A stretch of 6,649 nucleotides of DNA from DATHGT01 sp035317605 (GTDB taxonomy: Bacteria > Methylomirabilota > Methylomirabilia > Rokubacteriales > CSP1-6), in the NCBI GenBank assembly GCA_035317605.1, contig DATHGT010000191.1, positions 1-6,649 of the forward strand. The letters are read 5' to 3'. Below are positions 1-6,085 of the stretch, piece by piece. Made by a program: the position numbers and the translations under genes. The notes beneath the pieces were generated by a model. It was given only the letters and a program-made list of their open reading frames with translations. It was not told where the DNA came from and made no database searches. Within the stretch, counting starts at the first letter, position 1, and each line of letters opens with the position of its first letter.

Positions 1-2
1 TG

Positions 3-1337
3 AAGCCCATGCCCGGCAACGCGATGGCCCCGTCGCTCGCCGAGTCGTGGACGGTGAGCAAGGACGGCCTGGTGTACGAGTTCGCGCTGCGCAAGGGCGT
101 GGTCTTCCACAACGGCGATCCCTTCACCGCCGAGGACGTGAAGTTCTCGTTCGACCGGTACAAGGGCGCCGCCGGCAAGCTGCTCAAGCAGAAAGTCGCC
201 GCGGTGGAGATCGTCGATCCGCATCGCGTGCGCTTCCGCTTGAAAGAAGCGTGGCCCGACTTCCTGACGTTCTACGCGACCCCGGCCAGCGGCGCCGCGT
301 GGATCGTGCCCAAGAAGTACGTCGAGAAGGTCGGCGACGACGGCTTCACCAGGGCCCCGATCGGGGCCGGGCCGTACAAGCTGGTGGCTCACAACCCCGG
401 CATCGAGCTCGTCTTCGAGGCCAACGACCGGTACTGGCGCAAGGCGCCGTCGGTCAAGCGCATGGTGTGGCGGATCGTGCCCGAAGACCTGACGCGTCTG
501 GCCATGCTCAAGCGCAACGAGGTCGACGTCGCGTACTCGCTGCGCGGTCCCCTCGGCGAGGAGGTCACCCGCACGCCCGGGCTCAAGCTCGTGTCCACCG
601 TCGTGTCCGGGACCCAGTGGCTCAACTTCGGTCCGCTCCAGTGGGATCCCAAGTCGCCGTGGCACGACCGGCGCCTGCGTCTGGCCGCCGCGCTGGCGTT
701 CGACAAGAACGCGATCAACCAGGCCGAGACCCTCGGCCACTCCAAGATCATCGGCGGCATCATCCCGACCGCCTTCGAATACGCCCTGGTCATTCCCCCC
801 TATCCGTACGATCCGGCCCAGGCCAAGAAGCTGCTGGCCGAGGCGGGATACCCCAACGGCCTCGACGCCGGCGATCTGTACGGCGACTCGTCCTACTCGA
901 GCGTGGCCGAGGCCATCGGCAACTACCTGAGCACGGTCGGCATCCGCACCAAGGTGCGTCCGCTGGAGCGCGCGGCGTTTCTCCAGCAGTGGAGGGACAA
1001 GAAGCTGCGCGGGCTGCTCTTCTCCGGCTCGGGCGGTCTCGGCAACGCGGCCACCCGCGTCGAGAACTACTTCCTGGCCGGCGGAGTGTACGCGTGGGGA
1101 GGCTACCCCGAGATCGAGGACCTCTTCGCCCAGCAGGCCCGCGAGCTGGACGGCAAGCGGCGCGAGGCGATGCTGCACCAGATCCAGCGGCTGGCCCACG
1201 AGCGGGTGATGCACGCGCCGCTGTGGCAGCTCGGCTTCCTGAACGGGGTCGGGCCGCGGGTGGAGGAGTCCGGTCTCGGGCTCATCAGCCTGCACCCGTA
1301 CTCGTCGCCCTACGAGGATCTGAAACTCAAGAAGTGA
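3..1337 (+). CDS. ABC transporter solute-binding protein, family 5 (peptide type), 5' partial
   Basis: This is an extracytoplasmic binding protein of the SBP_bac_5 (DppA/OppA) class, which captures peptides, opines or nickel-type ligands for an ABC importer. The reading frame is open to the left edge (AAG CCC before the first ATG at 9), so the signal peptide and roughly the first 60-80 residues are missing. That ATG is probably internal, because the family normally has residues like 'PMPGNAMAPSLAESW' well inside domain I. Numbering from it, the family signature FHNGDPFTAEDVKFSFDR lies at residues 33-50, PIGAGPYKL at 117-125, the 'RRLRLAAALAFDKNAI' helix at 221-236, and YDPAQAKKLLAEAGYPNG at 267-284. 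The C-terminal end is intact and stops with TGA at 1335-1337. No permease or ATPase gene follows; the next gene is a HAD phosphatase overlapping by 4 bp, so the transporter subunits, if linked, must lie upstream. The family is certain but the ligand cannot be inferred. Confidence 0.93.
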   Translation, partial: KPMPGNAMAPSLAESWTVSKDGLVYEFALRKGVVFHNGDPFTAEDVKFSFDRYKGAAGKLLKQKVAAVEIVDPHRVRFRLKEAWPDFLTFYATPASGAAWIVPKKYVEKVGDDGFTRAPIGAGPYKLVAHNPGIELVFEANDRYWRKAPSVKRMVWRIVPEDLTRLAMLKRNEVDVAYSLRGPLGEEVTRTPGLKLVSTVVSGTQWLNFGPLQWDPKSPWHDRRLRLAAALAFDKNAINQAETLGHSKIIGGIIPTAFEYALVIPPYPYDPAQAKKLLAEAGYPNGLDAGDLYGDSSYSSVAEAIGNYLSTVGIRTKVRPLERAAFLQQWRDKKLRGLLFSGSGGLGNAATRVENYFLAGGVYAWGGYPEIEDLFAQQARELDGKRREAMLHQIQRLAHERVMHAPLWQLGFLNGVGPRVEESGLGLISLHPYSSPYEDLKLKK

Positions 1338-1969
1338 TCGACTCGGTCGTCTTCGATCTGGACGGCACGCTGTGGGACACGTGCGCGACCTGCGCGGTCG
1401 GGTGGAACAACGTGTTGCGCCGGAACGCGATCGCCTTCCGGGAGGTCACGGCCGAGGACATCCGGAGCATCATGGGCCTTCCGCACGATCAGTGCGTCCG
1501 CCGGATCTTCGTGGGCTTTCCCGAGCACCAGCTCGAGTTGCTCACGCGCGAGACCGCGAGCGAGGACAACCGGCTCGTCGCCGAGATGGGCGGCGCGCTC
1601 TATTCCGGCGTGGAGGACGGGATCGCGCGGTTGAGCCGGCGACTGCCGCTGTTCATCGTCAGCAACTGCCAGTCCGGGTACATCGAGACGTTCCTCGGTC
1701 GGAACGGCATGGCCCCACACTTTCGCGATTTCGAGTGCTGGGGCAACACCGGGCGGTCGAAGGCCGAAAATCTCAAGGTGATCGCCGACCGCAACGCGCT
1801 CGGCTCGCCGGTCTTTGTGGGCGATACACCGGGTGACCAGAGCGCGGCTCGGGAATGCGGAGTGCCCTTCGTCTACGTCGACTGGGGCGTCGGCGAATGC
1901 CACGGTGCCGACTACCGCTTCTCCTCGTTTGCCGCGCTGACGGAGTGGCTGCTAGTCGAGAGCGCGTAG
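1334..1969 (+). CDS. HAD-superfamily hydrolase (phosphoglycolate-phosphatase-like)
   Basis: A 211-residue cytoplasmic phosphatase of the haloacid dehalogenase superfamily. All four catalytic motifs are present. Motif I is FDLDGT, with nucleophile Asp8 and acid/base Asp10. Motif II is FIVSN, with Ser110. Motif III is Lys143 in RSKAENL. Motif IV is VGDTPGDQ, with Asp164 and Asp168 as Mg2+ ligands. A helical cap of about residues 16-90 sits between motifs I and II, as in C1-type small-molecule phosphatases. I chose the GTG at 1334 because it gives the usual tiny N-terminus before motif I. It overlaps the upstream TGA as GTGA, and a GAGGA lies at 1314-1318, rather far (15 nt) for a Shine-Dalgarno, so translation is probably coupled to the upstream gene. 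The frame also runs open far upstream inside the solute-binding gene, but that part is low-complexity Arg/Gly shadow sequence. A CxxC (Cys17, Cys20) directly follows motif I. The 3' end overlaps the convergent transporter by 18 bp. The substrate is unknown. Confidence 0.92.
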   Translation: MIDSVVFDLDGTLWDTCATCAVGWNNVLRRNAIAFREVTAEDIRSIMGLPHDQCVRRIFVGFPEHQLELLTRETASEDNRLVAEMGGALYSGVEDGIARLSRRLPLFIVSNCQSGYIETFLGRNGMAPHFRDFECWGNTGRSKAENLKVIADRNALGSPVFVGDTPGDQSAARECGVPFVYVDWGVGECHGADYRFSSFAALTEWLLVESA

Positions 1970-3172
1970 TCGGCGCGACGTCAGCAGCAGCAGCGCGTTG
2001 GCGGCGACCATGGCGCCGCCGACGAGGACGGCGAAGCGCGCGCTGACCGACGCGGCCAGCATCCCGCCCAAAAGCCCACCGAGCGGCATCAGGTTCCAGC
2101 ACAGCGAGTAGATGCTCAGCACGCGGCCGCGAAACTGTTCGGCCACGTTCTGCTGGATGAACGTGCTGACCTGGGTCAGGTAGAACGTGTGGCTGAAGCC
2201 GACGACCATCAGCACGGGCAGGGCCAGCCACATCGAGGGCGCCATCGCGAAGACCATCAGCTCGACGCCGACGCACGCCGCCACCGCGAGCACGATGCGT
2301 CCGCGGCGGACGAGGCGGTGGGCGATCGTGGCGATCGTCAACGTGCCGAACAGCGAGCCGACGCCCTGGGCGGCGTTGAGCAGTCCGTAACCGGTCGACC
2401 CCGCGTTGAAGTACGTGTCCGCGAAGATCGGCAACAACGTGACGTACGACATGCCGAACAGGCTGTTGAACATGGCGAGACCGATCAGGCCCGTGAACAC
2501 GAAGTTGCCCCCGACGGCGGCGAGGCCCTCGGCGAACTCGCGGAGCGCGTGCTGCCGCGGGCCCGTCGCGCGATCGGCCTCGAGGCGAATTCGGCTGTAC
2601 AGCGCGAGGGCGAGGTAGGACGCGACGGCGGCCATCCCGAATCCCACCGAGCCGCCGAAGGCGGCGATCACGATCCCGGTGACCGAGGGGCCGATCATCC
2701 GCCCCGCCTGCCAGGGAATGGAGCCGAGCGCGATCGCGTTGGGCAGCCGCGCGCGATCGATGAGCCCGGGCACCAGCGAGAGCCGGGCCGGCTCGTCGAA
2801 CGCCCTGAACACGCTGCTCGCCGCGGCCAGGGCCAGCAGGTGGGCGAACCGCATCCGGCCCACCACGGTCAGGCTGAAGGCGATCGTGAGGGTGATCGCG
2901 GTAAGCGTCTGGGTGCCGATCAGGAGCTTGAGCCGGTTCATGCGATCGGCGAGCACGCCGCCCCAGAGCTGGAACACGACGAGGGGCACGCCCTGGGCGA
3001 GGCCGAGATACCCGAGGGCCATCGGATCGCGGGTGAGTTCCCAGGTGATCCACGCGAACGTCACGTACTCGGCGCGGTGTCCCAGCACGTAGCAGATCAG
3101 ACCAAGCCAGTAGAGCCGGTAGTTGCGCGCGCGGAGGGCGGTGAACGTCGACCACCGTGTCGAGGCGGGCAC
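1952..3172 (-). CDS. Major facilitator superfamily transporter, EntS-like (MFS_3 type)
   Basis: A 406-residue inner-membrane secondary transporter, the normal length for a 12-helix MFS protein. Hydrophobic segments run along its whole length, for example about 18-45, 54-75, 82-104, 109-122, 160-192, 224-250, 266-285, 291-311, 315-335 and 360-398. The loop-2/3 motif A appears as GGVLADRMNRLKLL (residues 71-84). Its degenerate counterpart, NVAEQFRGRVLSIYSL (342-357), is typical of the MFS_3/EntS group, as is the block FRAFDEPARLSLVPGLIDRA (122-141) after helix 4. Relatives export siderophores, macrolides or other small molecules, but the substrate here cannot be told. The start is a GTG at 3172. 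No clear Shine-Dalgarno precedes it and no better in-frame start is evident before 'STFTALRARNYRLYW'. The gene is divergent from the F420-type oxidoreductase (47 bp apart) and convergent with the HAD gene, so it appears to be monocistronic. Confidence 0.93.
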   Translation of the reverse strand: MPASTRWSTFTALRARNYRLYWLGLICYVLGHRAEYVTFAWITWELTRDPMALGYLGLAQGVPLVVFQLWGGVLADRMNRLKLLIGTQTLTAITLTIAFSLTVVGRMRFAHLLALAAASSVFRAFDEPARLSLVPGLIDRARLPNAIALGSIPWQAGRMIGPSVTGIVIAAFGGSVGFGMAAVASYLALALYSRIRLEADRATGPRQHALREFAEGLAAVGGNFVFTGLIGLAMFNSLFGMSYVTLLPIFADTYFNAGSTGYGLLNAAQGVGSLFGTLTIATIAHRLVRRGRIVLAVAACVGVELMVFAMAPSMWLALPVLMVVGFSHTFYLTQVSTFIQQNVAEQFRGRVLSIYSLCWNLMPLGGLLGGMLAASVSARFAVLVGGAMVAANALLLLTSRRLRALD

Positions 3173-3219
3173 GGCGCCCGATATTACACGTATGCTCAGG
3201 GGGTCAGGAGGAGACAGTC
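3173..3219. promoter_or_regulatory. Short divergent intergenic region between transporter and oxidoreductase genes
   Basis: Only 47 bp separate the two start codons, so the promoters of both genes must lie here or reach into the opposite coding regions. It is the one visibly AT-richer patch in this stretch. On the minus strand TAATAT (complement of 3181-3186) is a -10-like hexamer ending 8 nt before the GTG of the transporter. A CTGACC (complement of 3202-3207) lies 15 bp upstream as a poor -35. On the plus strand TATGCT (3191-3196) is a weak -10-like hexamer with no recognisable -35. Both assignments are motif-based guesses and alternative promoters inside the genes are possible. Confidence 0.35.
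3206..3213 (+). promoter_or_regulatory. Strong Shine-Dalgarno that fixes the oxidoreductase start
   Basis: AGGAGGAG sits 6-8 nt before the ATG at 3220. It decides the start in favour of that ATG over the in-frame ATG at 3157. The latter would add 21 residues of unrelated, Arg-rich sequence and would overlap the divergent transporter start. Confidence 0.85.
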
Positions 3220-4071
3220 ATGGTGAACGTTGGCGTGTCGGTCCCGCTGCCCGCGTATCTGGTCGACGTCGGGTTCATGGCGAAGAAGGCCGAGGAGCTC
3301 GGCTTCGAGTCGTTCTGGTGCGCCGAGCATCCGTTCATCCCGGTGCAGTCGAAGAGCCGCTTTCAGGGGGCGGCCGACGGCGTGATCCCCGAGAGCTATG
3401 CCCACTTCATCGATCCGTTCGTCGCGCTGGCCCGCGCCTCGGGGATGACCAGCCGCATCAAGCTCGCCACGGGGATCGTGCTGGTTCCCGAGCGACATCC
3501 GTTGCTGCTGGCCAAGGAGATCTCGACGCTCGATCTGTTCAGCGGCGGGCGGTTCCTGTTCGGCATCGGCGCGGGCTGGCTGCGCGAGGAAACCGAGATC
3601 ATGGGCGGCGACTTCGATCACCGCTGGACGCAGACGCGCGAGTCGATCCTGGCCATGAAGGAGCTGTGGACCAAGCCCGAGGCCGAGTTCCACGGCCGCT
3701 ACTACGACTTCCCGCCCGTGAAGTCGAACCCGAAGCCGTTCCAGAAGCCGCATCCGCCCGTGCTGCTCGGCGGCGGCGCCGCCAACGTGCTCCAGCGCGT
3801 GGTGGCCTGGGGCGACGGCTGGCTGCCCAACCGGGTCACGCCCGAGAAGCTTCGCGAGAGCCGCGCCACGCTCGACCGCCTGGCCAAGGACGCGGGCCGC
3901 GACCCCGCGGCGCTGACCATCTCGGTCTACGGCCAGCCCGCCGACCGCGATCTGATCCACCGCCTCCACGACGCCGGCGCCAATCGCGTGGTCGTGCGCC
4001 CGGAGACGATGAAGACCGAGGCCGACATGGCCGCCGAGCTGACGCGCATCGCCGAGACCGTTCTCCGCTAG
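3220..4071 (+). CDS. F420-dependent LLM-class (luciferase-like) oxidoreductase
   Basis: A 283-residue single-domain TIM-barrel enzyme of the bacterial luciferase-like superfamily, closest in character to the F420-dependent group annotated as TIGR03619. Such enzymes use reduced F420 (sometimes FMN) for hydride transfer to an organic substrate in the cytoplasm. The N-terminal strand VGVSVPL (4-10) is followed by the helix AKKAEELGFESFW and the CAEH strand (34-37). The core signature IKLATGIVLVPERHPLLLAK (80-99), then STLDLFSGGRFLFGIGAGW (102-120), holds the cofactor-binding strands. PVLLGGGAANVLQRVVAWGDGW (180-201) is the usual late phosphate-binding and barrel-closing block. Length matches the family. 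The start is set by the Shine-Dalgarno at 3206-3213. The stop TAG coincides with the outer CTAG of the downstream foldback element. F420 rather than FMN use is inferred from family resemblance; the substrate is unknown. Confidence 0.9.
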   Translation: MVNVGVSVPLPAYLVDVGFMAKKAEELGFESFWCAEHPFIPVQSKSRFQGAADGVIPESYAHFIDPFVALARASGMTSRIKLATGIVLVPERHPLLLAKEISTLDLFSGGRFLFGIGAGWLREETEIMGGDFDHRWTQTRESILAMKELWTKPEAEFHGRYYDFPPVKSNPKPFQKPHPPVLLGGGAANVLQRVVAWGDGWLPNRVTPEKLRESRATLDRLAKDAGRDPAALTISVYGQPADRDLIHRLHDAGANRVVVRPETMKTEADMAAELTRIAETVLR

Positions 4072-4279
4072 CACGGACTATTCATGAACGAGATGGCCCG
4101 AGTCGGCGGGGCCTGGCACCGGGGTGGCCCGGCCGTGCAGGCTGCGTCACCCGTTCACCTGAATCGCAGTGCTTCGCACTGCGCACAGGATGAAGGGGTC
4201 CCACTCCGCCAGCACGGCCGAGCCACCCCGATGCCACCCGCCGGCGGCGCGCGAAGCGTTCATGAATAATCCGCGCTAG
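4068..4279. repeat. 212-bp foldback element with terminal inverted repeats (MITE-like or dispersed palindrome)
   Basis: Terminal arms 4068-4090 and 4257-4279 are inverted copies matching at 21 of 23 bases (consensus CTAGCRCGGAYTATTCATGAACG in two parts: CTAGCRCGGA, then YTATTCATGAACG). Further in, 4116-4142 and 4208-4234 are inverted copies matching at 24 of 27 bases. A perfect 8-bp stem closes the centre. All three pairs share nearly the same midpoint (about 4174), so the whole element folds as one long imperfect hairpin. Each arm carries the self-palindrome TTCATGAA (4081-4088, 4259-4266). It holds no credible gene. CTAG at both outer ends could be a 4-bp target duplication, as known for IS5-type (YTAR) insertions, in which case the element proper is 4072-4275. 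It lies between two converging genes and may serve as a bidirectional transcription barrier. The symmetry is seen directly; mobility is inferred. Confidence 0.85.
4165..4183. terminator. Central hairpin of the foldback element, possible bidirectional terminator
   Basis: CGCAGTGC and GCACTGCG form a perfect 8-bp GC-rich stem around a TTC loop, at the exact centre of the inverted repeat and between two convergent genes. No T-tract follows on either strand, so it is not a canonical Rho-independent terminator. Termination by the extended stem is only a possibility. Confidence 0.4.
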
Positions 4280-4284
4280 TCGGG

Positions 4285-5169
4285 TTACGCGGGGGCAGGG
4301 GCGACCACGTCCTCGTATCGGTGCCGCTTGGTGATGAGCCCGGAATGCTGGAAGACGTCGAGCGCGACGTCCACGGTCTGGCGCGTGATCTCGATGTGAG
4401 GCGTCCAGCACCCGAGCTTCTGGTAGTACGCGATCGTCGCGGTCAGCACCGCGCGGTCGATCTCGGGAAAGAACGACGCTTCGGCCTCGGCGATCTGCGC
4501 CGCCGGTGTATCGATGACCCAGGCCCGCGTCTTGCGGTACGCGCGCGTGAAGCGCTTGGCGGTGTCGGTGTTCAGCCACTCGCGCGTGGCCGCCAGACTG
4601 GAGAACGCCACCGGCCCGATGGCCTCGCCGACGGAGGCCACGATGTGACCGACTCCGTCGTGCTCGAGCTGCTGCGGGGCCGGCCCCTGCTGATGGATGT
4701 AGTCGCCCTCGCCACGGCGGAAGGCCTGATCCATCTGTCCGCTCGGGATGTCGACGGCCGTGATGGCCTTGTAGTCGAGCCCGCGCCGGTGACACGCGTA
4801 CTTGAACATGGCCAGCGGCTGGCCGCCGTGGTCCACGAGCACGCGCTTGCCCCGCAGCGTGTCCCACGTGAAGCTCGGATCGGCCGCGCGACCGGTCAGG
4901 AAGAACCCGTCCTTCTCGTTGATCTGGGCGAAGTGCACGGCCGGCGGCCGCTGCCCCTTCTCGAGCGGCCCGAACGCCTGCGACGGCGCCGACTGGCACA
5001 CGTGCACGCTCCCGTCGACGAGCCCCTCGATCGCGGATTTCCCCGCCGCCGCCACCGAATGCTTCGGCGCGAACCCCTCGTCCTTCAAGAACCCCCCGGC
5101 GATGGTGGCGATCAACGGCGTGTAAAACGCCGAGAACCGCGTGAACTGGATGCTGATCTCGTCAGGCAT
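4285..5169 (-). CDS. NMT1/THI5-like ABC solute-binding protein lacking a signal peptide
   Basis: A 294-residue type-II periplasmic-binding-protein fold of the NMT1/THI5-like group (relatives: ThiY, SsuA, TauA). These bind pyrimidine precursors, sulfonates or aromatic acids for ABC import. Visible features are the first-lobe start ISIQFTRFSAFYTPLIATIAGGFLKDEG, split here as strand 5-10 and helix 15-32; AIEGLVDGSVHVCQSAPS (47-64); the hinge segment DTLRGKRVLVDHGGQP (103-118); and a C-terminal helix ending FQHSGLI (273-279). The start ATG at 5169 has AGGGAGG (5174-5180) just upstream, and an in-frame TAG lies four codons before it, so no leader can be added. The protein begins where a mature, processed binding protein would. 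It is thus predicted cytoplasmic, or depends on an unusual export route. Cys-rich CCCFC of eukaryotic THI5 synthase is absent. No permease or ATPase is adjacent. Ligand unknown. Confidence 0.8.
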   Translation of the reverse strand: MPDEISIQFTRFSAFYTPLIATIAGGFLKDEGFAPKHSVAAAGKSAIEGLVDGSVHVCQSAPSQAFGPLEKGQRPPAVHFAQINEKDGFFLTGRAADPSFTWDTLRGKRVLVDHGGQPLAMFKYACHRRGLDYKAITAVDIPSGQMDQAFRRGEGDYIHQQGPAPQQLEHDGVGHIVASVGEAIGPVAFSSLAATREWLNTDTAKRFTRAYRKTRAWVIDTPAAQIAEAEASFFPEIDRAVLTATIAYYQKLGCWTPHIEITRQTVDVALDVFQHSGLITKRHRYEDVVAPAPA

Positions 5170-5173
5170 GAAA

Positions 5174-5180
5174 CCTCCCT
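5174..5180 (-). promoter_or_regulatory. Ribosome binding site of the NMT1-like gene
   Basis: On the minus strand AGGGAGG precedes the ATG at 5169 by 4 nt (TTTC). Together with the in-frame TAG just upstream it fixes the start and shows that the missing signal peptide is not a start-calling error. Confidence 0.75.
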
Positions 5181-5196
5181 AGTTGATGCGGCCCCA

Positions 5197-5412
5197 TCAC
5201 GCCACAGCGCCGCGGCGGGCTCGCCATTCCTGCAACTGCTTGCGAGCCGCTTCGAGCAGCTCCTCGTCCTGGACGTCCCAGATCGATTCGTTCGACAGTC
5301 CACGAGCCAGGTACGCCAGGTTGGCGATCAACTGGCCCAGGCGCACCTCGGGGCAGACCTCGCTCAGGTCCGCCAACACCCGTATCAGTTCTTGCCGCAC
5401 CGTACTGCTCAT
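5197..5412 (-). CDS. Conserved small helical protein, function unknown (71 aa)
   Basis: The protein is almost entirely predicted helix, acidic in the middle and basic at the C-terminus (RARRGAVA). It reads as two parts: a helix with VRQELIRVLADLSEVCPEVR (residues 5-24), then RLGQLIANLAYLAR (24-37), the linker SNESIWDVQDEEL and a final amphipathic helix. I recognise the pattern 'E-x-R-L-GQL-I-NL-A ... IWD-V-D-ELL-A' from short uncharacterised bacterial proteins often annotated as hypothetical; no function is known to me. ATG at 5412 is preferred, with GGGAG 10 nt upstream. A TTG three codons earlier (5421) has GGGAGA almost touching it. It ends 27 bp before the NMT1-like gene on the same strand, so cotranscription is possible, although the two products have no obvious relation. 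It could be a small partner or antitoxin-like protein, but no toxin is adjacent. Confidence 0.72.
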   Translation of the reverse strand: MSSTVRQELIRVLADLSEVCPEVRLGQLIANLAYLARGLSNESIWDVQDEELLEAARKQLQEWRARRGAVA

Positions 5413-5567
5413 GGCAGGCAATCTCCCACTGTCGGATACCGGCTCCCGGCGACGTCAACCTATCGATGACCTCTACCTGGGACGCACGGTTGGCCAAGGC
5501 TCGCGGTCACAGGTCGGAGCGAGCAACGCGAGCGCCGATCCGGTGCACCGCGTTCCGCAGCTCTGCG
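5413..5567. other. 155-bp gap between the two minus-strand gene pairs
   Basis: No gene or RNA is recognised. It may contain the promoter for the small protein and the NMT1-like gene. On the minus strand a TTGACG lies at 5454-5459, but no -10 hexamer occurs at normal spacing (TATCCG follows at only 14 bp). A short direct repeat GCGAGC-AAC-GCGAGC lies at 5519-5533. No T-tract terminator was found after the membrane-protein gene. Confidence 0.3.
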
Positions 5568-6050
5568 TCACCGGCTACCCAGCCGTGGCAACTGCTGCGC
5601 AAGCGACGCAGGAGCGGCAGCGGCCTTCGTTACCTCGATCAGTTCGGGCGAAAGGCGGTGCCGTCGGCCCCAGAGGTCACGGCGCATCGCAGAGGCAGCA
5701 TCGGCGAATGCCACATGAGTCGGGTTCTTCAGGAATGTCGCAAAGCTTGCCAAGACGTCGTCACTGGCGAAAACCACGGCGTTCATTAGCTCAGTTTCGA
5801 GTTCGTCGTCGACCGCTTGGAGATCGGGTAGGTCGGGTCTGATGCGCTGAACCTTCGCGATCCCCACCTCCGGCTTCAGCTTCGCCAGCATGAGAATGAT
5901 GATGCAAAGATACCGGCGTTGCTTGAGTTCGTGCTCGCGTTCACCGAGTTGGCGGCGAGCCTGAAGGCGGTGTTGCACGTAGGCGCCGATCCCGCCTCCA
6001 ATGCCCAGGGCGGTCAGGACGGTGCCGATGGCAGCGATCACTTCAAACAT
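5568..6050 (-). CDS. Membrane-anchored protein with cytoplasmic helical domain, function unknown (160 aa)
   Basis: A single N-terminal hydrophobic segment (residues 4-25, with a Gly-rich IGGGIGAYV end) is followed directly by a strongly charged helix (about 26-47, HRLQARRQLGEREHELKQRR). This is a typical signal-anchor plus coiled-coil arrangement with the bulk of the protein in the cytoplasm by the positive-inside rule. A second part (48-138) contains LMLAKLKPE, an acidic DDELETELMNAVVFASDDV (81-99) and MRRDLWGRRHRLSPELI (122-138). The latter resembles uncharacterised small membrane-anchored proteins in many bacteria that share an 'MRKDLWG' block. The start ATG at 6050 has AGGAG at 6054-6058 (close spacing of 3 nt). 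It lies 35 bp downstream of the glycosylase-like gene on the same strand, so the two are likely cotranscribed. Function unknown. Confidence 0.78.
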   Translation of the reverse strand: MFEVIAAIGTVLTALGIGGGIGAYVQHRLQARRQLGEREHELKQRRYLCIIILMLAKLKPEVGIAKVQRIRPDLPDLQAVDDELETELMNAVVFASDDVLASFATFLKNPTHVAFADAASAMRRDLWGRRHRLSPELIEVTKAAAAPASLAQQLPRLGSR

Positions 6051-6085
6051 GCTCTCCTACCAGCATTTGCCTGCCGAACGCGCTG

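Noticed and set aside
47..1333. Long in-frame extension upstream of the HAD gene
   Set aside because: It is Arg/Gly/Ala-rich shadow sequence in the +1 frame of a well-supported solute-binding protein. HAD homology begins only at the GTG at 1334.
2189..3226. 345-codon plus-strand open frame opposite the transporter
   Set aside because: His/Glu/Arg-rich low-complexity translation, typical of antisense to high-GC coding sequence. The transporter on the other strand has clear MFS motifs.
3196..4074. 292-codon minus-strand frame opposite the F420-type oxidoreductase
   Set aside because: Antisense shadow; the oxidoreductase has the family motifs and a strong Shine-Dalgarno.
4082..4999. 305-codon minus-strand frame running through the foldback element
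   Set aside because: Its upper part is the shifted frame of the NMT1-like gene and its end is just the translated repeat. Such translated repeats often appear as spurious hypothetical proteins.
4321..5469. 382-codon plus-strand open frame opposite the NMT1-like and small genes
   Set aside because: Antisense shadow with biased composition, no family resemblance and no ribosome binding site.
5519..5533. Short tandem-like GCGAGC repeat
   Set aside because: Two 6-bp copies 3 bp apart are expected by chance in GC-rich sequence. No array, and nothing CRISPR-like anywhere in the window.
5183..5842. 219-codon plus-strand frame across the small gene and the membrane-protein 3' end
   Set aside because: Ser/Arg-rich translation with no recognisable domain. 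It lies opposite two better-supported genes.
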